Below are positions 43,368 to 55,400 of a DNA stretch of 64,000 nt, piece by piece. The position numbers were made by a program, and so were the translations under genes. Each line of letters opens with the position of its first letter. Positions within the stretch are counted from its first letter, which is position 1. The notes under the pieces were generated by a model that did not search any database, was not told the origin of the DNA, and saw only the letters and a program-made list of their open reading frames with translations. Location of the stretch: the NCBI RefSeq assembly GCF_000002595.2, contig NC_057014.1, forward strand, positions 1,409,593 to 1,473,592, written 5' to 3'. The DNA is from Chlamydomonas reinhardtii (Eukaryota; Chlorophyta; Chlorophyceae; Chlamydomonadales; Chlamydomonadaceae).

Positions 43368-45185
43368 CTACGTTCCGCCAGCACGGCTCAAGCTGCGTGA
43401 CCGCGCCACGAGTGCCACCACAACGCCCGCCGCCGCCGCCACCAGCCCCCACTGCACCCACGTCGCCACCTCCAGCTCCCGTTGCAGCACCTCCAGCCCC
43501 TTTATCTTCTTTCTGAACTCTGACGCCTCGTTCACCCAGGGAAAGGGCGCGCCGTCCGCGGGCGGCTCCTTGCCCAGGAAGGCGCACAGCGGGCCCCAGC
43601 CGTCCATTGGGTTCCACACCAGCAGCTGGCCCGGCGGCACCACCCGCTTCACCTCCGCAAGGTGCGCCTCGTATGCCTGAGGGCACACGAGAGCATCAGA
43701 GGCGTGGCAAGGAAAGGCGAGCGAGATGCGGCTTCGGTTGTAAGGGAAGGCAGGTCAGCAGGCTTGTGTACGCCCACGGGATCACAAGCTGCTGGCCTGC
43801 TGGCGGCGTGTGTGGTAGCGGTGAGCTCTGCAGTTGTGAGCACGTGCTGCCGCACCTTGCGCACGTGCTCCTTGTCTTTGAAGCGTTCGAGGCCCCCAAA
43901 GATGGGGCCCCACACCAGGTCCACCTGTGTGCACACCAGCGATTAGGGTGGGCGTGGACAAGACCATGCTGCCCAGCCCATGCATGCACAGTCATGCGCC
44001 AGCAGGCCTATGGGGGGCCATGCGGTACGGCAGGCGCGCGCGGATGGACGAGGCTGCACGCCAGACCTTGCCTCCATCCTACCGTACCCTTGCACCGCAC
44101 ACGGCCGCGTATGTACATATGCGCTGTTGGCGTTATGCATAACCACGGTGCACACGCAGATGCGAAATGCGGGCGCGAGCCTACACGACAGGTGCGGCTC
44201 GCACGCACACACTGACCTGCACCTCGAAGATTTTGCGTAGGCTCCCAAACACGGGCTCCAGCGTTACCGGCGGCCGAATGCTGAGCCCGGGCTAAGGGCG
44301 TGGTTGGAGCGGGAGCAGGCGGGGGTGATTGATAAATATGCGCGGTAAGTGTGGGTAGCAAAGCCTGCTGTCTTTGGCTCGGGCCCACCCTTGCCTGCCT
44401 GGGCCCATTCGTATGCACCGTGCAGCCCTGCACCCTCGCTCACACCGGACGTTCACCCACGCACCTCCATGACCGCCCATACGGTCTTGAGGCAGCTGTC
44501 GTACCACACGTCAAAGCTGTGCCGTACCGTCAGGATGACCTTGGCCTGCACGCAAGGCCAACACGGTGTGTGATAGGCGCGCTCCACCCTTCCCACACGT
44601 GCGGCTGTGTGCAACCTGCACCCCGCGCCGGCACGCACATGCGCCACGGCCCACACCTTCGGGTTTGCAGCAAGGAGCTCTTTCCACACGGCTGCCGCGG
44701 GCCAATCAAGGCATGCGGTGTAGTCTCCCAAGATGGAGGTCCAGTCAAGGGGCCGTCCTGCGGCCTTGTCGGCCGCCGCCTGGGCCCAGGCCGCTGCTTG
44801 GGAGTGCTGGTGCGCAAACACCTGAGGTCGCCGTACATCAAAACAGATGGAGCATGGGGCTATGCGCGTGCGCCTCGACGTGCAGTGTCTATCAATTGTC
44901 GATTCTGTATTTGTTGAGGGGGCGGGGGTGCCGATTGTGCCGCTTCGAGGGGATGGCCGCGTGAGGTCAGCGAGAAAGTCAAGGCGGACGAGGTGACGGT
45001 CTGAGTCTCGGCTCGCTTGTATGCCGCGACGGCTCGCGCCCATCTCTCACCTCGTGCATGTGATGAGTCCTGTAACCTAGCTTGTCCAGAGCAATTTTAA
45101 GGCTCGCTGTCCCGGTGCGCGCCCAGCCGGCTCCGACAACCTCGACATCGCCGACTGACCATGACTTGTCGGTTTCTGAAGACAT
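43368..45185 (-). CDS. Sulfotransfer_4-type P-loop protein 1, tail-anchored
   Basis: Six exons in phase: 45051-45185, 44657-44821, 44465-44545, 44217-44291, 43856-43924 and 43368-43676 (277 residues). Family landmarks are the PAPS-binding loop GAGWARTGTASLKIAL, HHMHE, LDWTSILGDYTACLDWPAAA, AKVILTVRHSFDVWYDS, IFGGLERFKDKEHV, YEAHLAEVKRVVPPGQLLVW and DGWGPLCAFLGKEPP. It would transfer sulfate from PAPS to an unknown acceptor. After the domain come a short coiled segment and one hydrophobic helix (ATWVQWGL ... VVVALVAR), then a basic tail: a C-terminal membrane anchor with the enzyme on the cytosolic side. Exon boundaries are the same as in the tandem paralogue at 46.4-48.3 kb. The last exon and 3' UTR resemble the end of the DUF262-HNH gene. 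Confidence 0.9.
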
Positions 45186-46356
45186 TTACGACAATCAATC
45201 AACCATAGTACTGCGCGAACGTGACGATTTCTTGTGCGCGCTAGATTTGCAGCTTCGCGGCAGTTGGTTGAGCTTGGCAAGGACTAAACGCAACGCGTTA
45301 ATAACGTGGACTTGATAAATCATATAGAGAAATTTAACGACGCCGTTCCGGCCATGGCCCAGCTTGGCCGGCCAGCAGGCCAGGCCAAGTCGGGGATGTT
45401 GCAAGGTGCCATGGCCAATGGGATCCCGGTGCATGCTCGTCGGTCGGGTAGTACACTCCAAGCGGACGCGAAGTCCAACAGTGCGTACTGGGACAGCTTC
45501 CCAATCCACTGAACAAAATGGTAAGGTACGGTACACGCAGGCGCACGTAAGCCTTGCAACAGCCGGTTACTTGCAATGCCGTACCGTGCCCACACCCTAT
45601 GTTGCCTCTGACGCCTCCTCAGTACCGCAATGCACACGGTATCACGGCGTGATCACAGCCCAGATAAGTATTGGAGTTAACGGCGATCTTCGCGTGTAGG
45701 GGCTCTCAAACACTACTGTTCATAGACGTGCTTGCGCTTTCAGATCTCTTTGCATCGAACTCTCCCAGGCACAAGTCGCGGATGCTGCCAGCCTTCCTGC
45801 CTCGAACAATTGGAGTCCAGCCGGCGCTTTGCCATGAGAAATCGCAATCCAAGGGTCAGATGCCATGAAGCAGCTGCCCCCCCCCCCACGCTGCCCCCCC
45901 CCCCCGGATGGTCAGGCGCATGCACCATACGGTATTCGTGCAATCGCATCAGCAATTGAACCAGGGAACAGGGCCTAGCCCACACCACACTCCACCGTCT
46001 GAGCTCTGAGGCTGGGTGCCCAGTGGCGGCACATCAACATACCGTAGCATTCATGCAGCAACAACACTGGTGCTGTTAGCGACCAAAGGCTGTGCTCACA
46101 CGCTGGCCCCGAACGTCACACAGTCCGGTCTCACACCCAAACATCGATGTCAAAAGAAGGATCAATTTGTGACAGAAATATTCAGTTGGCAACGAGGCGC
46201 ACGCACAATTATTGAGGCCTGCATGTATCCAGGACAGCACGGCCACAGAGACGGTCTCACATCAGGAATCAAGCAAGCATACAGTTTGTGCACGACATCC
46301 AAGCGCAAGGGCATTACTACTCGTCATGAAGAAACCTGACAGCATGCCCTGCCTCT
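45186..46356. other. intergenic region between the sulfotransferase genes
   Basis: It holds the promoter of gene 1 and the 3' UTR of gene 2. Two poly-C tracts (about 45877-45886 and 45893-45905). No gene or TGTAA (either strand in the relevant sense) was seen. Confidence 0.6.
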
Positions 46357-48327
46357 TCACTTGGCGCCCGCACCCGCCCGCGCCCGCATCACCACAGCGA
46401 CCGCTACGCCCGCCGCCGCCACCAGGCCCCACTGCACCCACGTCGCCTTTTCCATGGCCCCCGCCAGCTTCTCCAAGCCCTTCATTCGCTCCTTAAACTC
46501 AGGCGTCTCGTTCACGTAAGGGTAAGGCGCGCCATCCGCGGGCGGCTCCTTGCCCAGGAAGGCGCACAGCGGGCCCCAGCCGTCCTTGGGGTTGAAGATC
46601 AGCAGCTGGCCCGGCGGCACCACCCGCTTCACCTCCGCAAGGTGAGCCTCATAGATCTGAAGCACAGGACAGCAGAAACGGCTCGGGCGAGGGAGCACAT
46701 GACATCGAGTACCAAACGCGCAAAGGAGGCACAGGGACAAGGATTTGCAGTGACTGTGCCGCGGGCGGCAGCTGACGGATCGTTGCTTAAAAGCTTGCGA
46801 TTCTGTAAGATTGCAGCCGCGCTCGATCGTGAGCGGCATCAGCAGCCCCCCAAATCGCGCTTGCTGACTTTGCCCCTCACGCAAGAATCAACCAACTACC
46901 GTACGGACGCACCTTGCGCACGTGCTCCTTGTCCTTGAAGCGCTCGTAGCCGCCAAAGATGGGGTCGTACACTAGATCCAGCTGCGCCCGACACACACGT
47001 GTTACAGCATATGCGCGGTACTTGCCACAACAACGAAAGCAATGGGCTCCCCGGCTATACTCCTGCAAATGGCCCCAGCAGAACTAGCAATGCCGCAGGC
47101 GCAGGCGCAGAGCCCAATTCACACACGCTCCATCCAGTGCTTTGCGCGCTCGCTCACCTGCATGGTGAAGAACTTGCAGAGGCCGCGGAACATGGGCTTC
47201 AGCATCGCCGGCGGCCGGATGCTCAGGCCGAGCTGCATCGTGCATGAATGCATGGATTGGAAGAGGGATGTGTGGACAGAAGAAGGCGAGAGGCGTCACC
47301 AAGGCTCGCGTAGTCGCGGGGCGTGCCGCAGGCCGCACATTCGCTAGCGCCGTGTTCCAACCAGACCCCACATCCGGTCCTGACGCACCAGCACTGGCTC
47401 CTTTCCCACCGGCGACCCTTCCCCTTGCCTTCCGGCAACGCAGCACCGTGCCGCTCCGACTTTGCACTGGTTTACATTCATGCTCGAAATTGACCCCAGC
47501 CACCCACCTCCACGACCGGGTAGATGGTGTCCAGGCAGCTGCTGTACCAGGCGTCGAAGCTGTCGCGCACGGACAGAATCACCTTGGCCTGCAGGCAGCA
47601 GGCCACGCACATCGCGGCACGGCAGGGAGCAAGAAAGGCGGCGCTTGCTTGGCACTGCTGTCTCTCACCATACGGTACTGCGTGACTTGATACGCCGCAA
47701 GCCACCACGCGCGCAAGGGGCTGCAAGGGGTCGCCAAGGAGCACTTGCAGGGCGCGTGTTTCACCAGCTGCATCGCTTTCCCGGCGCGCCGAAACCAAAG
47801 TCGCAACCGTTTCTGGCCAGCACCGCACCTTGGGGTTCGCGGCTAACAGTTCCTTGTAGACGATGGCTGAGGGCCAGTCCACGCAGGCCGTGTAGCCCCC
47901 CAGCACGGCGGCCCAGTTGATGGGCCGGCCCGCGGCCTTGTCGGCTGCCGCCTGCTCCCATGCCGCCGGCTGAGTCTTCTGGTGCTGAAACACCTGCGAG
48001 CACGCCCGGCAGCGGGAAAGGGGAGGACGGGGAGGGGGGGGCGGGATGGGCTAGGGGCACATGTTGGGCGGGGAGGCAGCCAACGGGAGGCGGGTCAGAG
48101 TGATGCTTGGAGGTGACACATGCATGGGCAGACTGCGGTGACTTTGAGCCGGCTAAATCCAGGGCAGGCGGGCGGACATTATGATAACACACCTCACGCA
48201 TGTGATGAGTCTTGTATCCGAGCTTGTTGAGCGCAACCCACAGGCTGGTCGTTCCAGTGCGCGCCCATCCCGCTCCAATAACCTCCAAGTCGCCGACCGA
48301 CCATCCTTTGTCGCTGGAAGATGACAT
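46357..48327 (-). CDS. Sulfotransfer_4-type P-loop protein 2, tail-anchored
   Basis: Six exons in phase: 48193-48327, 47829-47993, 47508-47588, 47158-47232, 46913-46981 and 46357-46656 (274 residues). Motifs are GAGWARTGTTSLWVAL, INWAAVLGGYTACVDWPSA, AKVILSVRDSFDAWYSS, IFGGYERFKDKEHV, YEAHLAEVKRVVPPGQLLIF and DGWGPLCAFLGKEPP. The C-terminal helix is ATWVQWGLVAAAGVAVAVV, followed by a basic end. Exon lengths equal those of gene 1 except the last, so the pair arose by tandem duplication. The start was chosen at 48327 because it aligns with gene 1; an in-frame ATG at 48381 would add 18 residues. Confidence 0.9.
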
Positions 48328-49451
48328 CGCCCTCAATAACTGAGTGGTAACACTTTGCAGAGAGCTCCGAGGAAGGCTCACGGCAAACCAAAGTTTCTTG
48401 CGACACCGTGACTTCGCAAGAGTTCTTAGCAGTTAGAGCACGTACGAGTATTTGTGTCGCAAAGCGTAAAGCTGCAGCTTCACGTCTGACGCAGATGACG
48501 TGAATGCGCTTGAGGCGCTGACTGCATGAGTCACCCGATGGCGTTCTACCACAGTCTTCCGCAGATCCCGCTGTCGAGTGTGTAGGGGGTGCCCGCGGGG
48601 GTTTATTACGGACGCGGAAATGGTGGCTCCGGTTGGTGATGTTGGGTACGGGTGCAGCAAATATGGCTTCGGCCAGGGGTGTCGAGTGTACGGTATGATG
48701 AAGTATACTTGGCGTCAGCGGGATCGGCGGGCTCTGGGGACTGGCATCGGCACGCAACGGACTGTGTCCGGAGCCTCCAAATCAGATAGGCAAGCGGGAA
48801 GGCGCCAGCGCAAGGCAAATGCGTAAACATCGTACGACACTGTCAGGTGCGGAGGTTGGCCAGGGATGCAACTGGCGAGCGTTGGCTGGGAGAGGGAGCT
48901 GGGCGGGCGTTGCGCGGAGGCGGGGCACTGCCGCACTGGATGTGCCCGGGAGCACAAGTCCCTGCCTCGCTCCTGGTGGAACGGCGTATCCTGAGTCAGT
49001 CTGGTAGTAATGTAGCATAGTTGGGAGGCAGCAAGGGCGCTGGTGAGGTTGTCTGGCATGCAGGCACACCATGCTATGCCAGCACGCCCCATGCGGCCAG
49101 GGCGCAGAGACGCCACACGTCGTGAGCCCGAGCGAGGACGGACCCAGAACGGCTGTGCGGCGGCCCCAACATGTAGGCATGCATGTTACAGTAGGGACTA
49201 CAGCAGACGCGCAAGTCTGCGCTTGAACTGGGCTTTGTGTTGAGGGGCCTCCTCCTCGCAAGGGACTAGATGGCTTGCGTCTCAGTTGCACTGCAAGTTT
49301 GTGGTAGTACGGACATCCTGCGATTGGCAGCACTCAACGCGCACCGTTCGACGCCGCCATACATAGCGCTCGCACGCACAGGGTCACCTGCCTTTCTTCT
49401 ACGCATTTTTGTACTGAACTAACATAAACCCACCACATGCAACTGTTAACC
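48328..49451. other. intergenic region upstream of sulfotransferase 2
   Basis: No gene seen. Contains the promoter of sulfotransferase gene 2 and the 3' UTR of the large minus-strand gene. Confidence 0.6.
49186..49190 (-). terminator. TGTAA polyadenylation signal of the large minus-strand gene
   Basis: TTACA on plus, about 260 bp beyond the stop at 49452; a typical position for a volvocine gene. Confidence 0.55.
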
Positions 49452-52400
49452 TTATTGTCCGCCGCCACTGGGTGAGCGGCGCAGCACGTCTGCAAGATTC
49501 AACGGCTTGACGCCAGGGGATGGCGGTCGCCCATATGTGCTCCCTGCGGCGTTCAACCCGGAACCGCCAGCACCCGCATGCCTCCTAAGCGCGCCATCGC
49601 CGCTGCTGCTCGCGCCGCTGAGACTGCTGCTCCGGGCCCCAGCACCGGCAACGGCCACCGTCACAGCACCAGTAGTGTGGGCCCCCAGGAGAGGTGATCC
49701 TTGCGTGCCAGGCTGCTGGAAGCTGCGTCGGACAGCTGCCGTCGATGCCGAGCCCCCAGCCGTCAGCGCCAAGGACGCGCTCGATGCCGAAGCCGGAGCT
49801 GCGGCGCCCGTTGGACTGTGGACTGGCCCACTGCTGCTGCCACCACCTCCGCTGCCCGTGACCAGCGTCGAGCCCCAGCCTGACGAGCTGTCGCCGGCAC
49901 CGGCATTGGGGGTGGGTCCACCTAGAGCAGCAGCTGCCACAGACTGCTTCATGGCTGGGTGTGGCACTTGCTGCTGGACCCGCCGAGGTGGCGAGCCGCC
50001 GTCCGCCGCCGATCCTGCCAGGGCCGCTGCAATGGAGGCGGCAAGTGAGGGAACTACCGCGTGCGCCGCGCCTCTTTCCGCCGACGCCTGGGAGCCCGTG
50101 GCAGAGCCCATCCGCTGCCGCTTATTCACTCCGTCTGCTGCGGCTGACGAGGCTGAAACTACAGGCTCTTGCTCACCCTGCCCAATGCCCCTCCGAGTGC
50201 CCTGCCCCAGGCCCAGCTGCGCATCACCCAAGTCGCTGTCGCCGTAATCCTCCGTCGACTGCTCATCCTCTTCAGGCATGCCTGCAACCGCGGCCGCGCG
50301 CATGCGAGTTTCGAACTCCGCCTGCGCCGCCGCCGCCGCTGCGGAAGCAGCTGCAGCCGCTGCCAAGTCCGACACGTGTGCCGCAGCGTACCGTGCTGAC
50401 TGTGCCGAGGCCCCAAAGTCAGCGCTTCTCGGTGGGTGGCCGCCGCCACCGCTGCTAGAGGCAATGGCAGGGGAGCTGGCGCCGCTGCTGTGCCGCGTGC
50501 ACAGCGGCACCCACGCAGCTGGCGGCGATGAGGACGCATGGCTGTCATCCGCCGCCACAGCCAGTGCCTCGCCGAGGCGGCTATGCGGCAGGTGCTGCCG
50601 CGTAGGGTGACCAATGGAGGTGGGGATACGCACGGGGCCCACCATCATCGGCACCCCGCCACCTTCACCCGCCGGCCCCTGCGCTTGCGCCGTCGCCGCC
50701 CCGCCGCCGCCACTGCTTCCCACGCTGTACATCTCACGCACCGCAGCCACGTGCATCTCTGGTGGCACTGGGTCCACAGCCGCACCGCCAGCGCCCACAC
50801 CGCCATTACTGATGCCCGGCGCTGCCGCCGCTGCTCCGCCGTACGAATACGAGTTATCGCCGTACACGTGGTTGTCGTACAGCGTCACGCCGAGCCGCGG
50901 GCTCGCGGTGTTACTGTACGGCGCGCCTGCCGCGTCCGCAATGGACTCGTCACCGAAAAAGGAGCCTTCGGCTGCGGCCGTCGCCGAGGGCGGCTGCGAG
51001 CTCGGCTGGCGCAAGAGGTTGTGGTGGTGCTGCAGCTGCTTGGGGTGCAGGCTGGTCGGTATGGAAGGGTGCTGCACGCTTGGACGCTGCGGCGGGTACT
51101 GCAACCGCCACATCGCGCCCTCCTCGTCCGGCTCGGCCGCATCCTCAACCTCCTCGTCCTGCTCGGCCGCATCCTCAACCTCCTCGTCGTCGGCTGCAGC
51201 GTAGCCCCAAGCACCATCAGCGGCAGTGCTGCCGTGCGCAGCTGGTGCCTCCATGGCTTTGTCGTGTGGCAGCAACTGTGGCTGTGGCTGCGGGGCTGCC
51301 GACAGCGCTGAGGCCAGGCTAAAATGCGTCACGACAACGGGCGCCGCAGCATGGCCCCTCACATCGGCAACCCCGCCACCGCCTCTGCCATCAGCTGCCT
51401 GCAGCTGCCCAAGCAGAGCGGTCAGGGGGCCGCCCACACCGGCGCCGGCAGCAGCGGCCGCCTCGGCCGCCTCCGTGACGCTGGGCCGCCTGCTGCTCCG
51501 CGCCGGGCTCTGCAGAGCCCCGGGGCCGGCAACCGCCACTGCCGGCGCACGCGGCCCGTTCTGGCCCGGCCACCACAGGTCATCCCGAGACCGCTGCACC
51601 GCTCCTGCACCCAGCGCCTGGCCGCTGACCTCCCAAGCCTTTGCGGCTGATGGCCCCGCCGCCGCCTCGGCCTCCTCCTCGTCGTCTTGAAAGACGAATG
51701 GCGCCACGCGCTGCGGTGAGGCAGGCCGCTTCTTACTGACGCCGCCGCTAGCCACGCCAGCGGCGGCGCGGGAGCGGCCGGAAGCATGGTGCCCATATCC
51801 GTCGTCGCGCTGGCCAACGTACATCCCACTGGCCTCGGCATAGCGGCCGTCTTGAGGAGCCTCAGGCACCGGCGGCAGCGGTGACTTGGAGCTGGAGCCG
51901 GGTGGGGAGGGCGATGACTGTGATGGTGGCAGCGAGGCCGGCGACTCACTGATCGGCGACTGCGGCTGCGGCGCAGGGAAGCTGAACGAGCCCGGTGCGC
52001 CCCCTGCCGGGACGGCCGCTGCAGCTGCCCCCGCCACTGCAAGCACCGCTGCGCCCGGCGGTATGGAAGGCTGGTGCGGCTGCGGCGGGGGCGGCTGCGG
52101 TGGGGGCGGCTGCGGCGGGGCCGGGCCGCGCTGCGGCTGGCCGGGAGCAGCGGCGCTCCTGGACGCCGAGGATGGGGTCGAGGTGAGCTCTTGCAGTAGC
52201 CGCGCCTGCCGCTCCTGCAACGCACGGAGCGCGGCGCTGAGCGACTTGGCATCCATATCGCTGATGCTCGCGCTGGCTCCCATGCCCGCATCGCCGCCGA
52301 GCGAGGCCGGTGCGCCGTGGCCACTGCCGTCATCGGGAGCGCCGGCGGCGATGTGGCCCTGCGCGGCTCCATCGGCACCGCCCGCGAGCTTAATGCCACC

Positions 52401-55400
52401 GAGCGCGGCCGGCGGCTTGGAGCCAGGCGGCGACGTATCGAAAGCGTAGCTGGCACGGAACATTTCGCCAGCGCCGGCCCTGCCAGCGCTGCCGCCGCCA
52501 CCGCCTGTTCTATCACCGGTGTCGGCACGGCTGGGCGGCGACTCACGTGGCGGCGACTGCTGCTCATAATATGCGCGAGCGAGCTTGATGCCGCCAGCGC
52601 TAGGCGCGTCCGCACCATCGCTGCCGCTGCCGGCAGCGCCGCCGCTGTCCCGGCTGCTGTCCCCAGTGCCATTCACCCTGTTAGAGGAACCCGCTGTCAA
52701 CCCGTGCGCGCCGCCGGGCCTGGCTCGTTCGTCAAATGTCGGCTCACGCTGCAGGCCGGGTGACTCAGAAGGTCCGGGTTCGTGGGCGTAGGCGAACAAC
52801 GCCGCCGACGGCTTGAGGATTGCAGCCAGCTCGTTACTAGCTGCGCTGGTGGAGCCACCACCATTACTGCCCGCGGCGCCAGAGGATGCTGACGGGTGCG
52901 GCTTGTAGCAACCGCGGCCGGTGCTGCTGAGGCGGATGGCATCCGGCGTGGCTGCGCGCCTGCGCGGGCCCGACGCCTTAGCCCACGCCGCCGCCGTCAT
53001 GGGCTCCGGCGTCCTATACGGAATACGGTACAACAGAGTTTGTATGACTTTAGAAGAGGGCCACCTGGCTGCAGCACGGCAATTGCCAAGCGAAAAGGAC
53101 CGAAACCCATATATGGATGAGAGAGGAAACAAGACGGATATGCGTGCACACTCACTTTGAGCGCCTGATGCTGGGCGCCGCTGCGGGCGAGACCGAACGC
53201 TCTGACCCACGCCAAGCGGCGGGCTCGCCCCCGCCGCCGCTGTACCGCGGCCCGCTGCTGTCGCCGGACACGCCAGATCCAGTGGTGAGCCACGACGTCG
53301 CCATGGCCCGCCGCGCCGAGAGCGCGGCATAGCTGCCGCCTCCCACCTCGTCCTTTTTACTCAGTATGCCGCCCGCATCTGGCCTGGCTGCGCGGGCGCC
53401 ACTTACGCTGCCGCCGCCAGCGCCACCGCCGCCGCTATTGGTGCGGCGCTTGTGGCCCCAAAACACGCCGCCCATAGCCGCAGGGTTCATGAGCGTAGCA
53501 CCGCCGCTGCTGCTGACAGCTGCAGCACCGCCGCCAGAGGCTGCCTCGCTCGTTGACGCTGGCGACGGTGCCTCACGGGGATGAGCGCCGTCGCCGCCGC
53601 CGCCACCGCCGCCGCCGCTGCTGCTGCCTCGAACACGAACACCCCCGCCGCTTTCTGAGGTGTTCCGCCAGGCGGCTGCCGAGCCCCGGCCTGCAGGTGG
53701 CGTGGCAGCGCGGCGCGCCACCCCACGACCGGTCCCCACCCAGGCTGGGGAAGCCGCGCGCGGCGCGCCTGCTGTGGACGCGACGCCTGATTGCTGAGGC
53801 CGGGTGCGAGCTCCGGCCGCGATGCGCCCAGGCGGCGTGCGCGCACGTCGCATGCCCACGATACCACCGCCTGGCTCCATATTGTCCACCATAACCGCCC
53901 CGTTCGCCCAGCCAGGGCTGGCGGCGCGCTGCCGCTGTCGGCTGCCCGCGCTGTCGCTACCCACGCCCGCGCCCGCAGACTGTGCCCTCGCGCAGGTCTT
54001 CAGCTTGGGCGACAGCGACGGCACGGGCGGCAACAGGCCCGCCGGCGACCGCGCACGAGCTGATGACATGGGGCTATACTGCAGCTGTGCCGTGGGGGAG
54101 CCGCAGGGCAGGAACACGCCACCGGTCATGCCGTGCTTCGCTGGGTAGCCCACGCCGGCAGGCGAGCTTGGCACGGGGCTCGGGCTGCGAGCTCGGCTTG
54201 CGATGGCGCCCGACGCCAAGGTCCCGCGCAGCTGCGGATGCTGCGGCTGCGGTGCATGCATCGCGAGCCCGGGTGATCCTGTGACACGAGCCACGTGCGG
54301 GGAAGGGGGCACTTAGAAGCAGAAACGTGCGACGGAAAGGAACCACACCGCTCCAAGCTAGAAGGTTATAAGCTGGAGAGCTGGAAATGGGGTCGCATGT
54401 CACTTGTTGCGCTATAACTATACTTGTCACCAGGCTGCCCATGTGAAACCCTGCGGTGCTGAATCTCGGTGCTCACCTGGAGACACGTCGGCCGCGAGAG
54501 CGGTCACCGTCACCAGTGAGTGGTGTGGCCCTGGCTGTGCCGCGGCCGTCAGTCCCTCTGACACCTCCCTTGAGCCCAGGGGCCCTCCAGCGCCAGCCCG
54601 GGCCTCCATGGCCTCAAACTCCTGCAGCTCAGCCTCCTCGCGCTCCGCTGCTGTCGGCCCAGCCGCCGCCTCGGCGTCCGCAGGTCCACCGCCCTGCACG
54701 CTGGTCCTGGGTGTGCCGGCGGCGGCGGCCGCCGCTGCTGCAACCGAGGCAGCGGCGGCGGATCGGAGCGCGGCGGCGGAAGCGCCGGAGGTGCGGCCGC
54801 CGTGCAGCTGCAGCCGGCCGCTGAGTGCCTCCAGGTTTGGGTCGCTCTGGCGCACCACCGCCACCAGCACCGAGATCTCCTCCTCCAGCTTGCGGACCTG
54901 TCAGGTACGGTGGTGGCAGGTTGGGTGGCGTAAACCGTGGGCAGGAGTGAACGGTCGATTCAGCAAACGGAAATTGCGGCGTTCAAGCGTCCGCAGGATC
55001 CCGGTCCAATCACCCGCCGGTTTACCCGGGAACCAACAGCGGACCGCTCACCTGCTCCTCCGCCGCCTGTCGCGCCTCCTTCTCGGTCGCCGCTGCTTTG
55101 TCCAGGACCGCGTTGCGATTGCGCAGCAGCGCCGAGCGCGACTCCAGCTCACGAACCAGACCTGCATTACCATGAGGCCCAGGGGTAAGTATTCACATTC
55201 TTGTAACATACGCATACGGTGGCAACAACTGCACGTGCACACAGCCCAGGCCGATGTCCCAGGCACCGCCAACGCACGCACCGGCCTGCTCCTGTGCTAG
55301 CCGCTCTGCAGCGGCCAGCTGCTCCGCCGCCGCGTCCGCCCTTTTCGCCGTCGCCGCCAGCTGCTTGTCCTTCTCCGCCTTGCGCCCATGCAGGTGCTGG

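Noticed and set aside
49507-52763. Long plus-strand open frames opposite the large minus-strand gene
   Set aside because: GC-rich third positions keep antisense frames open; they have no starts, splice sites or domains and the minus frame explains the sequence.
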